DNA of 42,564 nucleotides. Origin: Acidobacteriota bacterium (GTDB lineage: Bacteria > Acidobacteriota > Terriglobia > Terriglobales > Acidobacteriaceae). The stretch is from NCBI GenBank assembly GCA_003225215.1, contig QIBC01000015.1:1-42564 (forward strand). The letters are read 5' to 3'. Made by a program: the position numbers and the translations under genes. Shown here one piece after another: positions 8,056 through 17,301 of the stretch; position 1 is the stretch's first letter, and every line of letters starts with the position of its first letter. Below the pieces are notes generated by a model. It saw only the letters and a list, made by a program, of their open reading frames with translations. It did no database searches and was not told where the DNA came from.

Positions 8056-8937
8056 TTGCAAAAAGCTGAAATAGGAATCATCGGAGGGAGTGGACTGTAC
8101 GCGATGCCCGGCCTCTCCGATGTTCATGAAGAGAAGCTGGAAACCCCTTTCGGATCGCCGTCAGATACGTACGTGCTCGGCAATCTCGAAGACCGGAAAG
8201 TCGCCTTTTTAGCTCGGCATGGACGCGGCCATCGCATCATGCCTACGGAGTTAAACTTTCGCGCCAATATCTATGGCATGAAGCAGCTCGGAGTGGAAAG
8301 AATTATCTCCGTCTCCGCCGTGGGCTCGCTCAAAGAAGAACACAAGCCGATGGACTTCGTGATCCCGGATCAATTTGTGGATCGTACGCGCCATCGTATA
8401 TCGACATTTTTCGGCGAAGGGCTGGTTGCTCACGTCGCGCTTGCCGATCCGATCTGCTCGGAAGTTGCGAAAAGCGCTGCGAGCGCATGTAAGAAGGCCG
8501 GTGTGACCGGCAAGAGCGGCGGAACCTATATCTGCATTGAAGGGCCGCAATTTTCGACGCGCGCCGAATCGGCTCTTTATCGCAGTTGGGGTATGGACGT
8601 GATTGGCATGACGAATCTTCAGGAGGCCAAGCTCGCCCGCGAAGCCGAGATTTGTTACGCCACCGTGGCGATGGTCACCGATTATGACTGCTGGCATCCT
8701 GAACACGACGCCGTTACGGTCGAGACCGTGATCTCGTATCTCAATAGAAACGCTGAAAACGCGTGCAAGGTCGTAAGGCACACCGTCGCCGATATGCCGA
8801 AGACGCGGAAATGTAAGTGCGGCTCAGCCCTCGAGTATGCAATCCTGACCGACCGATCGAAGATTCCCGCGGAAACACGTCGTAAGCTGAGCCTGCTGCT
8901 GGACAAATATCTAAAGACGCAGGAGGCGAGGGCCTGA
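8056..8937 (+). CDS. mtnP: S-methyl-5'-thioadenosine phosphorylase
   Basis: The enzyme cleaves methylthioadenosine (MTA) with phosphate to adenine and 5-methylthioribose-1-phosphate in purine/methionine salvage. The 293-residue protein opens [14 protein letters not shown] and carries the phosphate/purine-site blocks [32 protein letters not shown] and [13 protein letters not shown]. Asp in VTDYDCWH favours 6-aminopurine specificity. The ORF-track start (7906) runs into the REP palindromes. GGAG at 8044-8047 is spaced 8 nt from TTG 8056 and only 2 nt from GTG 8050, so TTG is preferred. Its stop overlaps the PfkB start (TGATG). Confidence 0.92.
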   Translation: MQKAEIGIIGGSGLYAMPGLSDVHEEKLETPFGSPSDTYVLGNLEDRKVAFLARHGRGHRIMPTELNFRANIYGMKQLGVERIISVSAVGSLKEEHKPMDFVIPDQFVDRTRHRISTFFGEGLVAHVALADPICSEVAKSAASACKKAGVTGKSGGTYICIEGPQFSTRAESALYRSWGMDVIGMTNLQEAKLAREAEICYATVAMVTDYDCWHPEHDAVTVETVISYLNRNAENACKVVRHTVADMPKTRKCKCGSALEYAILTDRSKIPAETRRKLSLLLDKYLKTQEARA

Positions 8938-9869
8938 TGTCGATCCTAGTCGTAGGCTCGGTGGCATATGACGGCATCAAAAGTCCTGCTGGTTCCGTAG
9001 ATCGATGTCTCGGCGGCGCCGCTACTTATTTCTCTCTTGCCGCCAGTTACTTTACTCAGGTGCGGATCGTTGCCGTCGTCGGTGAAGACTTCAGCAAGCA
9101 AGACGAGGATATTCTGCGCTCGCACAAAGTCGATACGCGCGGCATCGAGCACACGAAAGGCAAGAGCTTCTTCTGGCGCGGAGAGTACGGGGAGAATCTT
9201 AACGAAGCCAAAACGCTGGAGACGCAGCTGAACGTCTTTCAGAGTTTCAATCCGCAGGTGCCAGCCGAGTATCTTGATTCGGACTACCTCTTCCTGGCCA
9301 ACATCGATCCTGTTCTGCAGGGCGATGTTCGTCGCCAGATGGACGGACGCGTGAAGCTTGTGGGCGGCGACACAATGAATTACTGGATCACCGATCCCAA
9401 CCATCGCCAGAACCTGCTCGAGACGCTCAAGGGCGTCGACGTTCTCTTAATCAACGATACCGAAGCAAAGCTCCTTGCCGGCGAAACGAGTGTTCCCCGC
9501 GCCGTGCAGAAAGTGCTGCGAATGGGACCGCGAGCCCTGGTGATCAAACACGGTGAATATGGCGCTACCGTGTTTTTTAAGGAAGACGAGTTCGGAGGTG
9601 GGCGGCATCCTTTTCGCGCACCCGCGCTGCCGATGGACGAGGTTCGCGATCCCACCGGAGCCGGCGATTCCTTCGCCGGAGGCTTCATGGGATACGTGGC
9701 TTCGCAGAAAAAACTGGACCGCGAAACCTTCAAGCGTGCAATGTTCTATGGCGGCGTGATGGGATCGTTTGCGGTCGAACGCTTCGGCACGGAACGCCTA
9801 CAGTCACTCACACGCGAGGAGATCGATGCGCGCTACCAGGTCTTCCGTGAACTCACCCACATCGGATAG
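8937..9869 (+). CDS. PfkB-family sugar/nucleoside kinase
   Basis: This 310-residue ribokinase-fold kinase has the N-terminal substrate-lid motif CLGGAATYFSLAAS and the C-terminal PfkB signature DPTGAGDSFAGGF, with the predicted catalytic base D244. The start overlaps the MTA phosphorylase stop by one base, so the two are cotranslated. This suggests a substrate from MTA or adenosine salvage, such as adenosine or a ribose derivative. That is inference from neighbourhood; the sequence alone does not fix the substrate. Its 3' end overlaps the following GT-C gene by about 44 bp. Confidence 0.88.
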   Translation: MSILVVGSVAYDGIKSPAGSVDRCLGGAATYFSLAASYFTQVRIVAVVGEDFSKQDEDILRSHKVDTRGIEHTKGKSFFWRGEYGENLNEAKTLETQLNVFQSFNPQVPAEYLDSDYLFLANIDPVLQGDVRRQMDGRVKLVGGDTMNYWITDPNHRQNLLETLKGVDVLLINDTEAKLLAGETSVPRAVQKVLRMGPRALVIKHGEYGATVFFKEDEFGGGRHPFRAPALPMDEVRDPTGAGDSFAGGFMGYVASQKKLDRETFKRAMFYGGVMGSFAVERFGTERLQSLTREEIDARYQVFRELTHIG

Positions 9870-11520
9870 GCCTGCCGGTTTCCCGACAGTGCCAGCGGCG
9901 GTGGTGTCAGAAGCACGGCCCGATTGGAATGTGCGCGTTGAGGCGAGGGAATACTGGATCCTCACGGCTCTCCTGAGCCTGGTTGCGATCGTAGCATTGT
10001 CTTTCTTCCATTCCCGAAATGAGATTCTTCTGTCTGGAGATGCGGTTGCGCACATCAGCATAGCGCGCCGCGTCTTCGATTCGCGAACGCCAGGGCCACT
10101 CCAATTGGGCTCCGTGTGGCTTCCTCTTCCGCATCTGTTGACTATTCCTTTCATTGTCAGCAAGGCCATGTGGCAGTCAGGAATCGGCGGTTCCGTTATC
10201 TCGGTGGTCTCTTATGTGCTTGCGGGAGTCGGACTCTTTCGTCTGCTCTATCCGTGGTCACGCATTGCGGCCTGGATCGCGACCGCATTCTTCGCTGCAA
10301 ATCCCAATCTGCTCTACGTCCAGAGCACTGCTCTTAACGAGCCGCTCTACCTTGCTTGCTTCATCTGGGCTGCTGTGTTTTTTGTAGAGGCCGCCCGGTA
10401 TTTTGTTCAAAGCGAACAGATCGCGGCCAGATCTCTGGAAAAGGGCGCTATGGCCCTGACAGCGGGGATCTTTACGCGGTACGACGGCTGGTTCCTCGCG
10501 AGCGTTTGCTGGGCTGCATTTCTGATTAATGCGCTCCAAGCATTGCGAGAGACGCCGGAAGCCCTAATCCGTTTACGTAAAGCGATCTTCAAACCTTTGC
10601 TTCTCACAGCGCTAGGCCCGGCTCTCTGGATGGCGTACAACCTGGGCGTCTACAAGAATCCGATGGACTTCGCCAACGGTCCGTATTCGGCTAAGGCGAT
10701 CGCGCAGCGAACGACTGAGCAAGGCGCGCCGCCATACCCTGGCGAGGATCATCTCTTTACTGCAGGCACTTACTTCCTGAAGGCAGCCCAATTAGATATT
10801 GGAGAACGTGAGCCCGCCAAGATTCTGCTCATCGTTGCCTTCTTTAGTAGCCTGGCTTTCATATTACGTCGAGCATGGTTGCCGATGGCACTGCTTTGGT
10901 CGCCGCTGGCCTTCTACTCGCTCTCGATCGCGTACGGGTCGGTTCCCATTTTTGTACCCGTGTGGTGGCCTTTTTCTTACTACAACGTGCGATACGGTCT
11001 GGAGTTGCTCCCGGCGATCGCAGCGGGAGTCGGGCTCGTAATTCCAATGGTCAGGAAAAGCTGGAGGAGCCCAAGTGCGCAAACGGCCGCCACCGCCGCG
11101 ATTTTATTGCTGGCAAGCCTTTCCTACTTCCAGTGTTGGAAAGCGATTCCAGTCTGCTTGCGCGAAGTGCGTGTGAACGGAAGTGCGCGTATGGAACTCG
11201 ATCGTCGTCTGGCGACTGTGCTGGCATCGTTGCCGCAAGGTTCGACTGTCCTCGCTTACACAGGTGCGCATGCCGGCGCCTTTCAATTTGCTGGTTTCCC
11301 GCTGCGAAGGACGATCAACGAGGGAAATCTATTTATTTGGGACGCTTCGCTGGCCCACCCAGCGAGCGGCACTGATTACGTGATCGCAGCAGAAGGGGAT
11401 CCCGTAGCGAAGTCTGTCTTGGATCATCCCGTTGGTCTCACGAAGATCGCATTCGTTCAGGTTGGCGGGCAGGGTCAGGTGATGCTCTATAAGACCACAC
11501 GCTCGCAGCGAATGCCGTGA
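9826..11520 (+). CDS. GT-C family membrane glycosyltransferase-like protein
   Basis: The 564-residue polytopic membrane protein has about ten hydrophobic segments. An acidic residue sits in the first periplasmic loop (LLSGDAVAHISIARRVFD), as in the dolichyl-phosphate-mannose/ArnT-type GT-C fold, and there is a soluble C-terminal tail. Such enzymes transfer sugars from polyprenyl-phosphate donors on the periplasmic side; donor and acceptor here are unknown. The ATG at 9826 is preferred because AGGAG (9817-9821) sits 4 nt upstream; a GTG at 9889 is the alternative. It overlaps the kinase gene and converges on rlmN. No link to the kinase function is apparent. Confidence 0.75.
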   Translation: MRATRSSVNSPTSDRPAGFPTVPAAVVSEARPDWNVRVEAREYWILTALLSLVAIVALSFFHSRNEILLSGDAVAHISIARRVFDSRTPGPLQLGSVWLPLPHLLTIPFIVSKAMWQSGIGGSVISVVSYVLAGVGLFRLLYPWSRIAAWIATAFFAANPNLLYVQSTALNEPLYLACFIWAAVFFVEAARYFVQSEQIAARSLEKGAMALTAGIFTRYDGWFLASVCWAAFLINALQALRETPEALIRLRKAIFKPLLLTALGPALWMAYNLGVYKNPMDFANGPYSAKAIAQRTTEQGAPPYPGEDHLFTAGTYFLKAAQLDIGEREPAKILLIVAFFSSLAFILRRAWLPMALLWSPLAFYSLSIAYGSVPIFVPVWWPFSYYNVRYGLELLPAIAAGVGLVIPMVRKSWRSPSAQTAATAAILLLASLSYFQCWKAIPVCLREVRVNGSARMELDRRLATVLASLPQGSTVLAYTGAHAGAFQFAGFPLRRTINEGNLFIWDASLAHPASGTDYVIAAEGDPVAKSVLDHPVGLTKIAFVQVGGQGQVMLYKTTRSQRMP

Positions 11521-11538
11521 GGCTCTCTTGGGCACGCT

Positions 11539-12747
11539 CTAGGAGACGGTACGTTTTAGCTGCCCGCACGCTGCATAGATGTCCCGTCCGCGAGGACGCC
11601 GTATAAACGTAGGCAGACCTGCACCGGCCAGAATGCTCTGAAACTCGAGAACACGCTCATGGACCGGCATGCTGTAGCTGACTCCTGGTCCGGGATTAAA
11701 GGCGATGAGGTTCACCTTGCAACGAATGCCGGCCAGACGGCGCGCAACTTCGCGAGCATCTTCGGGCGCGTCGTTTACACCCTCCAGCAGCACATACTCG
11801 AAGGTTAGAAGCTCTCGCGGCCGCAGTGGGAACTGGCGAGCGGCATCCAGCAGCATCTCGACATTCCACTTTCGCGTGATCGGCATAATGCGCTCGCGAA
11901 TGGCGTCGTTGGGCGCATTGAGCGAGATCGCGAGCTTCGGGCGAACCGGTTCTTTCCCAAAATCGAAAATCCGCGGCACGATTCCCGAAGTGGACACCGT
12001 CATCCTCGATTCAGGGAATCCAACCTCCTCGACCAGCAGACGAACGGACTTCATGAAGTTTTCATAGTTCAGGAAGGGTTCACCCATTCCCATAAAGACG
12101 ATGTTCATCCGCTCCCGCTCTAGATCCACATCATGATCGCGCAGCACAGCCAAAACTTGTCCAACGATCTCGCCAGGTGTGAGGTTGCGCTTTACGCCGA
12201 GCAAGGCGGTGAGGCAGAACTGGCAATTCACTGCGCACCCTACCTGGGAAGAAACGCAGATCGTTGCTCTTGATCTCGCTTTCTTGGGAGTGTGCCCCTG
12301 CAGCCTGGCATTGCGATGGTGAGTCTTAGCCCTGGAATTTAAGCCTACGTGAGCGGTTGCGTCCGGCGCCTCGGAAACAAGTTGGGCGAGCTCTTCCTGA
12401 CCAGCTTCAGTTCCGTCACCAGCTTCGCCAAGGTCCCCCTCCGGCATCCAAACGGTCTCGACTGATTCCCCATCGGCGAAAGCCATTAGGTAACGGACTG
12501 TGCCATCTACCGAAGTGAATTTCTGGTTGATTCGAGGGAATCCAACTAACAATCCCTCCTGGGCAATCTGAGACTTGAGCGCCAATGGGAGATTGGATAC
12601 GCCAGTAAGCGACTCCCGACGTTGCCTGAAAATAGCATCAGCCACTTGGCGCCCTCGAAACCCGGGATGGCCGAGCTTTTTCACGAGATCCGTAAGCTCT
12701 TGATGCGAGAGGCTTAATAGTTCATTCTGAATAGACATCTGGGGCAT
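11539..12747 (-). CDS. rlmN: Dual-specificity RNA methyltransferase RlmN (radical SAM)
   Basis: RlmN methylates C2 of A2503 in 23S rRNA and A37 of some tRNAs. The 402-residue protein has the radical-SAM cluster motif CAVNCQFC (C171, C175, C178), preceded by CVSSQVG with C164. The resolving cysteine C394 is near the C-terminus in DIYAACGQL. It is longer than usual because an Ala/Glu-rich then basic segment of roughly 45-55 residues (about 104-160) is inserted between ETVWMPEGD and ATICVSSQ. The ATG at 12738 is an alternative start. It is divergent from the M16 peptidase gene. Confidence 0.95.
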   Translation of the reverse strand: MPQMSIQNELLSLSHQELTDLVKKLGHPGFRGRQVADAIFRQRRESLTGVSNLPLALKSQIAQEGLLVGFPRINQKFTSVDGTVRYLMAFADGESVETVWMPEGDLGEAGDGTEAGQEELAQLVSEAPDATAHVGLNSRAKTHHRNARLQGHTPKKARSRATICVSSQVGCAVNCQFCLTALLGVKRNLTPGEIVGQVLAVLRDHDVDLERERMNIVFMGMGEPFLNYENFMKSVRLLVEEVGFPESRMTVSTSGIVPRIFDFGKEPVRPKLAISLNAPNDAIRERIMPITRKWNVEMLLDAARQFPLRPRELLTFEYVLLEGVNDAPEDAREVARRLAGIRCKVNLIAFNPGPGVSYSMPVHERVLEFQSILAGAGLPTFIRRPRGRDIYAACGQLKRTVS

Positions 12748-12875
12748 CTAATAGGAGTGACTCGGTAATGAGTACACTGTGATCGGGAGCGCGTGGTTAC
12801 CCCGATTCACCGCTAATTACCACTCCGCGCATTTAGAATACTTCTTCTCAGCGCTCAGAAGGTCCTTACAAGTTA

Positions 12876-14153
12876 ATGGTTCAAGAACTAAGAAACGTAC
12901 GTCGGGAGGTGTTGCCGAACGGGCTCACGATCCTGACCGAAGAGATGCAACAGATCCGTTCCACGTCCATTGGAATCTGGATAAAGACTGGTTCGCGTCA
13001 TGAGGAATCCGAGCGCAACGGCATCTCTCATTTTGTCGAGCACATGTTGTTCAAGGGAACGACCAGCCGCTCTGCCCAGGACATAGCACGTCAGGTGGAC
13101 TCGATTGGCGGCAACATGGATGCATTCACAGCCAAGGAGTGCATCTGCTTCAACATCAAGATCCTTGATGAGCACCTTCCCATCGCCATGGATATCCTGA
13201 GCGATCTGGTGCTGAATCCTGTCTTCGCTGCCAAGGACATCGTCCGTGAGCGGGGAGTAATCCTCGAAGAGATCAAAATGGACGAAGACAGCCCAGATTA
13301 TCTCGTCCACGAGATCTTCACTCAGAGTTTTTGGAAGGATCACCCGCTAGGCAAGCCGATTCTCGGCACGAAGGAGACTGTCCGCAAATTTGAACAGGGG
13401 ATGCTTTTCGACTACTACGGCGGATTCTTCTATCCCGGAAACATGATCATTTCAGCGGCGGGCAGCCTGAATCACGAGCGCTTCGCTGAATTGGTAAGGC
13501 AAAAGTTCTCACATTTGAACGCCAAGCAGAATGGCTTCAAACAAACCGCACCGCAGACGTTCTCAAAAATCATTGCCCGCAATAAAAAGTCTCTCGAGCA
13601 AGTGCAAATATGCATGGGAGTGCCAGCACTTCATATCGCGGATGATCGCCGCTACGTCGCTTATGTGCTGAATACGCTGCTCGGCGGCGGCATGAGTTCG
13701 CGATTGTTTCAGAACATTCGTGAGAGCCAGGGCCTGTGTTACGCGATCTATAGCGATCTGAATTCGTATCGCGATACGGGCTGCCTATCCGTATTCGCGG
13801 GAACCTCGCAAGAATGGGCGCCCAAGGTTGTGGAATCGGTAGTTGGAGAGTTCCGCAATCTGAAACTAGACAGAGTTCCAGAAGAGGAGCTTAGCAGGGC
13901 GAAGGCGCAGCTGAAGGGAAGTTTGATGCTCAGTTTGGAGTCCTCCACTGCGCGTATGTCAAACCTTGCGCGCCAGGAGATGTACTTCGACCGCTTCTTC
14001 TCGCTCGACGAGATCATTGAGCGCATCGAGAGCGTGTCTGCCGATCAACTTCAAGTCATGGCCGAAGAGCTCTTCCATCAGGACAAGATCGCTGTAACGG
14101 TTCTTGGAAATCTGGACGGCCTGAAGATCAGCTCAGAGCAACTGGCCTGCTAA
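12876..14153 (+). CDS. M16-family zinc peptidase (processing-peptidase-like)
   Basis: The 425-residue protein has the inverted zinc motif HFVEH (H52, E55, H56) with the third ligand E132 in VILEEIKMDED, at the expected 76-residue spacing. It also has the C-terminal substrate-binding RYVAYVLNTLLGGGMSSRLFQ...GLCYAIYS block. This is a single, active-type M16B subunit, resembling bacterial homologues of mitochondrial processing peptidase (YmxG/PqqL type). There is no signal peptide, so it is probably cytoplasmic. It is divergent from rlmN across a 128 bp gap and convergent with the TMTC-like gene. The natural substrate is not predictable. Confidence 0.9.
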   Translation: MVQELRNVRREVLPNGLTILTEEMQQIRSTSIGIWIKTGSRHEESERNGISHFVEHMLFKGTTSRSAQDIARQVDSIGGNMDAFTAKECICFNIKILDEHLPIAMDILSDLVLNPVFAAKDIVRERGVILEEIKMDEDSPDYLVHEIFTQSFWKDHPLGKPILGTKETVRKFEQGMLFDYYGGFFYPGNMIISAAGSLNHERFAELVRQKFSHLNAKQNGFKQTAPQTFSKIIARNKKSLEQVQICMGVPALHIADDRRYVAYVLNTLLGGGMSSRLFQNIRESQGLCYAIYSDLNSYRDTGCLSVFAGTSQEWAPKVVESVVGEFRNLKLDRVPEEELSRAKAQLKGSLMLSLESSTARMSNLARQEMYFDRFFSLDEIIERIESVSADQLQVMAEELFHQDKIAVTVLGNLDGLKISSEQLAC

Positions 14154-14188
14154 AACGGTCAATCGCTTCTCCTGTGTTCGGCACTTTT

Positions 14189-15961
14189 CTAAGGCATTCT
14201 TTCCCGGTAAGCCGACTCACTTTGCACCAGGGCGTTCAACCGGTTACTGATCATCTGGTCCCCAGGATAGTTGCTCAGCTCCACTTGAGTCTCCTGGATA
14301 GCGCCTGGAATGTTTCCTTCCGTTTCCAAAACAGCACCCAGAGCTAAATGGGCTCCTTTTCGGTGAGGTTGCAAAGCGATCGCGTGAGCTACTTCAAGAG
14401 CTGCGTCTTGTGCGTATCCGAGTTTCAGATGTGACATTCCCATATACAGGAAAGCGTCTGCCAGGGTGGAATCGATTTCGGCGGCTCGTGATAGAAAACG
14501 CAACGCGTCTGGGTACTGGCGCATGCGATAAAGCGTAAATCCGTAGTTGAAGTCCAATCTCGCGCTATCTGGATTTTGGCGGATTGCCCGATCGAAGATC
14601 GGTAACGCGTCTGCAAAATCATTGCGCTCGGCGAGTGAAACGGCCAAATTGTTGAGAGCCTGATTATTGTGGGGCGCAATACTCACCGCTCTGCGAAATA
14701 GAGCGACGTTATTCCTCCAGTATTGCTGCTGAATTACGGTACAAAGCACCAAAATTATTGTGACCAGCGCCGTTCCATAGATCTGATATTTCGGATAACT
14801 ACGAAGTTCCGACCGATGCGGCAGGGCTCGACAGACTAGGGTTGCCAAGAGCATTGCGAATCCCCCCGTGGACAGGTAGAGATAACGATCTTGACCATAA
14901 ATCTCTGGGGCGACCGCGGGTAGATATAGCGCAGGGAGAAGCGGAACTAGAAACCACGTTGCTGCTGTCCAGATCGTCGCCGCTGGTAGTTTCAGTACGC
15001 GGGAAAGCGCTGCAATCGCGAGCACCGCGACGAGAAGCAGTCCAACCGGAACCAAGAATTGGACGCTAAACATGCGCTGTACTGGAGGTATGTCGTAGAA
15101 CAGGCTGTATTCCCAAGGGAGGAAAAGGTGCTTCGTGTAGAGCCACAGGATCGCCGGCCAGGTGAGGATCATCTCCAGGATCCCAATTTGGGAAGAGGCC
15201 GGAGCGAAAGCTCGTAATGCGTGAATCCGTGCAATAAAGTAGGCAATGATAACGGCGGCGTATGGCAACACCGCAACCCCGGCCCGTTTCACACGGTCAT
15301 ATGCGCTGCGCGGAGCTGTGTTGTCGGTCGGCTGCAGGCATTCATAAACAAAGATAATCGCGGGCAGCACTATGCCCGGTTCCTTTGTCAGCACAGCACC
15401 GGCGTAGGCGAGCAGGGAAGAAGCAAGCCAGCGCTTTCTGCCTGAATGGCGGAAATTAAGGTACGCCAGAAAACCCGCTATGATGAAGATCGCCACAAGA
15501 GGGTCTGCGGATCCCGACACCCACGCAACACTCTGAACGTGGATTGGATGCAGACCAAAAATGAGCGCAGCCAACACTGCGGTCGCACGATCAGCCAAAA
15601 CGCGTTCTACCAAGCGGAAGACCAGAACCGTTGCCAGTGCGTGGACCGCTATGGATGTGCCATGCCAGCCTATGGGGTTCAAGCCAAATAGGGCATAGTT
15701 CAACCGAAACCACAGCAGGTTTAAAGGTCGATAGTAATAGCTGGAGGTATCTAGGCCGGCCCAGACATCACTCTTGAAATATTGCGAAACGAAGCGCCAT
15801 GATCTTAAAGCCGGATTTTCTGCAATCTGGCCCAAATCGTCATAAACAAATTGGAAACCGAGTGTTCCGGCATAAACGAGCGACGAGAGTAGCCCAATGA
15901 TGACACCGACGTACTTAACCCCATACGCGTATGGCCTGACTTGCGGTTCTTCTACCTGCAT
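14189..15961 (-). CDS. TMTC-like GT-C membrane protein with C-terminal TPRs (copy A)
   Basis: The 590-residue protein has about ten N-terminal membrane segments and three to four TPRs from about residue 430 (for example FADALPIFDRAIRQNPDSA). The first periplasmic loop carries FVYDDLGQI, and a later loop has HPIHVQSVAWVSGSADPL. Both match the TMTC family, whose animal members are protein O-mannosyltransferases using dolichyl-phosphate mannose. It is divergent from the truncated pilin at 16402, the same arrangement as copy B (27102-28805) and the intact pilin. This suggests a duplicated glycosyltransferase/pilin module. The acceptor is inferred, not shown. Confidence 0.82.
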   Translation of the reverse strand: MQVEEPQVRPYAYGVKYVGVIIGLLSSLVYAGTLGFQFVYDDLGQIAENPALRSWRFVSQYFKSDVWAGLDTSSYYYRPLNLLWFRLNYALFGLNPIGWHGTSIAVHALATVLVFRLVERVLADRATAVLAALIFGLHPIHVQSVAWVSGSADPLVAIFIIAGFLAYLNFRHSGRKRWLASSLLAYAGAVLTKEPGIVLPAIIFVYECLQPTDNTAPRSAYDRVKRAGVAVLPYAAVIIAYFIARIHALRAFAPASSQIGILEMILTWPAILWLYTKHLFLPWEYSLFYDIPPVQRMFSVQFLVPVGLLLVAVLAIAALSRVLKLPAATIWTAATWFLVPLLPALYLPAVAPEIYGQDRYLYLSTGGFAMLLATLVCRALPHRSELRSYPKYQIYGTALVTIILVLCTVIQQQYWRNNVALFRRAVSIAPHNNQALNNLAVSLAERNDFADALPIFDRAIRQNPDSARLDFNYGFTLYRMRQYPDALRFLSRAAEIDSTLADAFLYMGMSHLKLGYAQDAALEVAHAIALQPHRKGAHLALGAVLETEGNIPGAIQETQVELSNYPGDQMISNRLNALVQSESAYRERMP

Positions 15962-16401
15962 CTATGAGCCTCTTGAAGAATGGGAAATCCGCCAGCTTCT
16001 GAGAGGGAGATTACCCTGATTTTGATCGAGTGCTGAACCGATTCGGCAACCAGTAATCGTAAGTGCAACTGCGAAGTCCTCTCGAAGGGCTTTCGTCGGC
16101 TGCTGGCTTCATGTGGGCAGTCAATCTGGAAGAGGGGGAAGCGTGCTTCCTCTCGAACGACAGTTTGTGGTGGTGCTCTGAAATCTGGCTAGATCGTCGC
16201 GCAGCTAAGCCATCCGAGCCGAAAACTATGCCCCGATAGCGTACAGACTTTTCTTGCGACAGAAAGTGGCATCTCGAAGAGTGCGAAACTGCCATTTTTT
16301 GGCACTTTGGTCATCCCTCGGAGTTACCCTCATCTATTCGAGGCTTCAAAACCCCCTTCAACGTCACGTCTAGTAAGTATTTAATTTACATATGTTTACC
16401 A
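15962..16401. other. 440 bp intergenic region between TMTC-like copy A and truncated pilin
   Basis: No gene is supported here. Around 16257-16310 there is a cluster of imperfect inverted repeats, including TGCCA-TTTTT-TGGCA, and a TGGCAC at 16300-16305 resembling the -24 half of a sigma-54 promoter. The expected GC at -12 is replaced by AT. The matching region upstream of the intact pilin has both halves, so this may be a decayed promoter. The minus-strand 94-aa frame in this stretch has no recognisable features. Confidence 0.5.
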
Positions 16402-16875
16402 ATGTTTTCCACAGGTTACAATGACCATGTGGATGCTTGGGGGTTCCTTGGAGGGAAAGCTGTCGCAGCCAACGAGGCTTCGGCCGTCGGTTCCATGCGT
16501 ACGATCGTTACGGCTGAAGTCAGCTATGCTGCGGCCGGCTGGGTGAAAAGCGGCACGACCCAACAGATCGGCTTTTCGGCAGCGCTTGGGGACTTAGGCG
16601 GTACGACCTGCAATCCGCCGACTCCGACGGCTACTTGCTACATTGATGCAGTTCTCGCCAGTGCGACCGCGGCGAGCTCTCCGAAGAGTGGATATTTCTT
16701 CTCGTATTCGCCTGTAGCGGCCAGCGGTGGTGGTTCCAACATCGGTTTCAGCCTGAACGGCAATCCGGCCGCTCCTGGACAGACCGGCAACCGCTATTTC
16801 TTCGCGGATGCAAGCGGTGTGATCCGTTTCAATCCGAGCGCGTCGGCTACCGTGTCTGACAATCCGCTTCAATAG
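16402..16875 (+). pseudogene. Truncated type IV pilin copy lacking the N-terminal helix (possible silent cassette)
   Basis: From about residue 23 (ANEASAVGSMRTIVTAEV) to the stop, this frame aligns without gaps to the intact pilin at 29266, with about 15 differences in 135 residues by hand count. The last 65 residues are almost identical and end in SATVSDNPLQ. The prepilin signal and hydrophobic alpha-1 helix are absent. They are replaced by an unrelated 22-residue stretch with no GF cleavage site and no Shine-Dalgarno. It cannot be processed as a pilin. The frame remains open and a terminator follows. It could be a relic, a donor cassette for gene conversion as in neisserial pilS, or a rearranged copy. 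Confidence 0.75.
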
Positions 16876-16913
16876 TAAGTTTGGCGAAGTACCTGGGGGA
16901 GGGTACCAGCCAG

Positions 16914-16944
16914 AAAGAGACCGGGTTTACGCCCGGTCTCTTTT
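16914..16944 (+). terminator. Rho-independent terminator after truncated pilin
   Basis: A perfect 12 bp stem (AAAGAGACCGGG with its complement) with a 6 nt loop TTTACG is followed by TTTT. It lies 38 bp after the truncated pilin stop, which indicates that the locus is or was a transcribed unit separate from the downstream HAD-UbiA gene. The remaining stretch to 17301 holds no supported gene. Confidence 0.88.
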
Positions 16945-17301
16945 CGATTTTAGCGGCACTTAGTCCAACGGAGAAGAAACAGACGGAGGATTTTTCGAGA
17001 TCGAAATTCGTCGAATTCTGCCAAGGTTTGCGCAATTTCCGCTCAGAGGCAGGGGAGTTAAGAGGAAATTCCGGCATTCTCTTCGTAACCGGAAGCAGCA
17101 AAGCGCTGAGGCTCCATTGGCGCGAGAATTCAAAAAACCAAGCGGGAATGAACAGGATTTCCCGTTCATGGAAGCCACCCTTCGCCGCAGTCACCATCAA
17201 GGGCCCTGTCCTAAAGCTATCTTGCATTCCAACCGCCGTTGGCTGAACTTAAGCTTCGGCGGAGACTCGGAAACCTTCCATCTGATTTTTCGCAACATCA
17301 C

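Noticed and set aside
8251-8781. 176-aa minus-strand ORF
   Set aside because: Antisense to the clearly conserved MTA phosphorylase.
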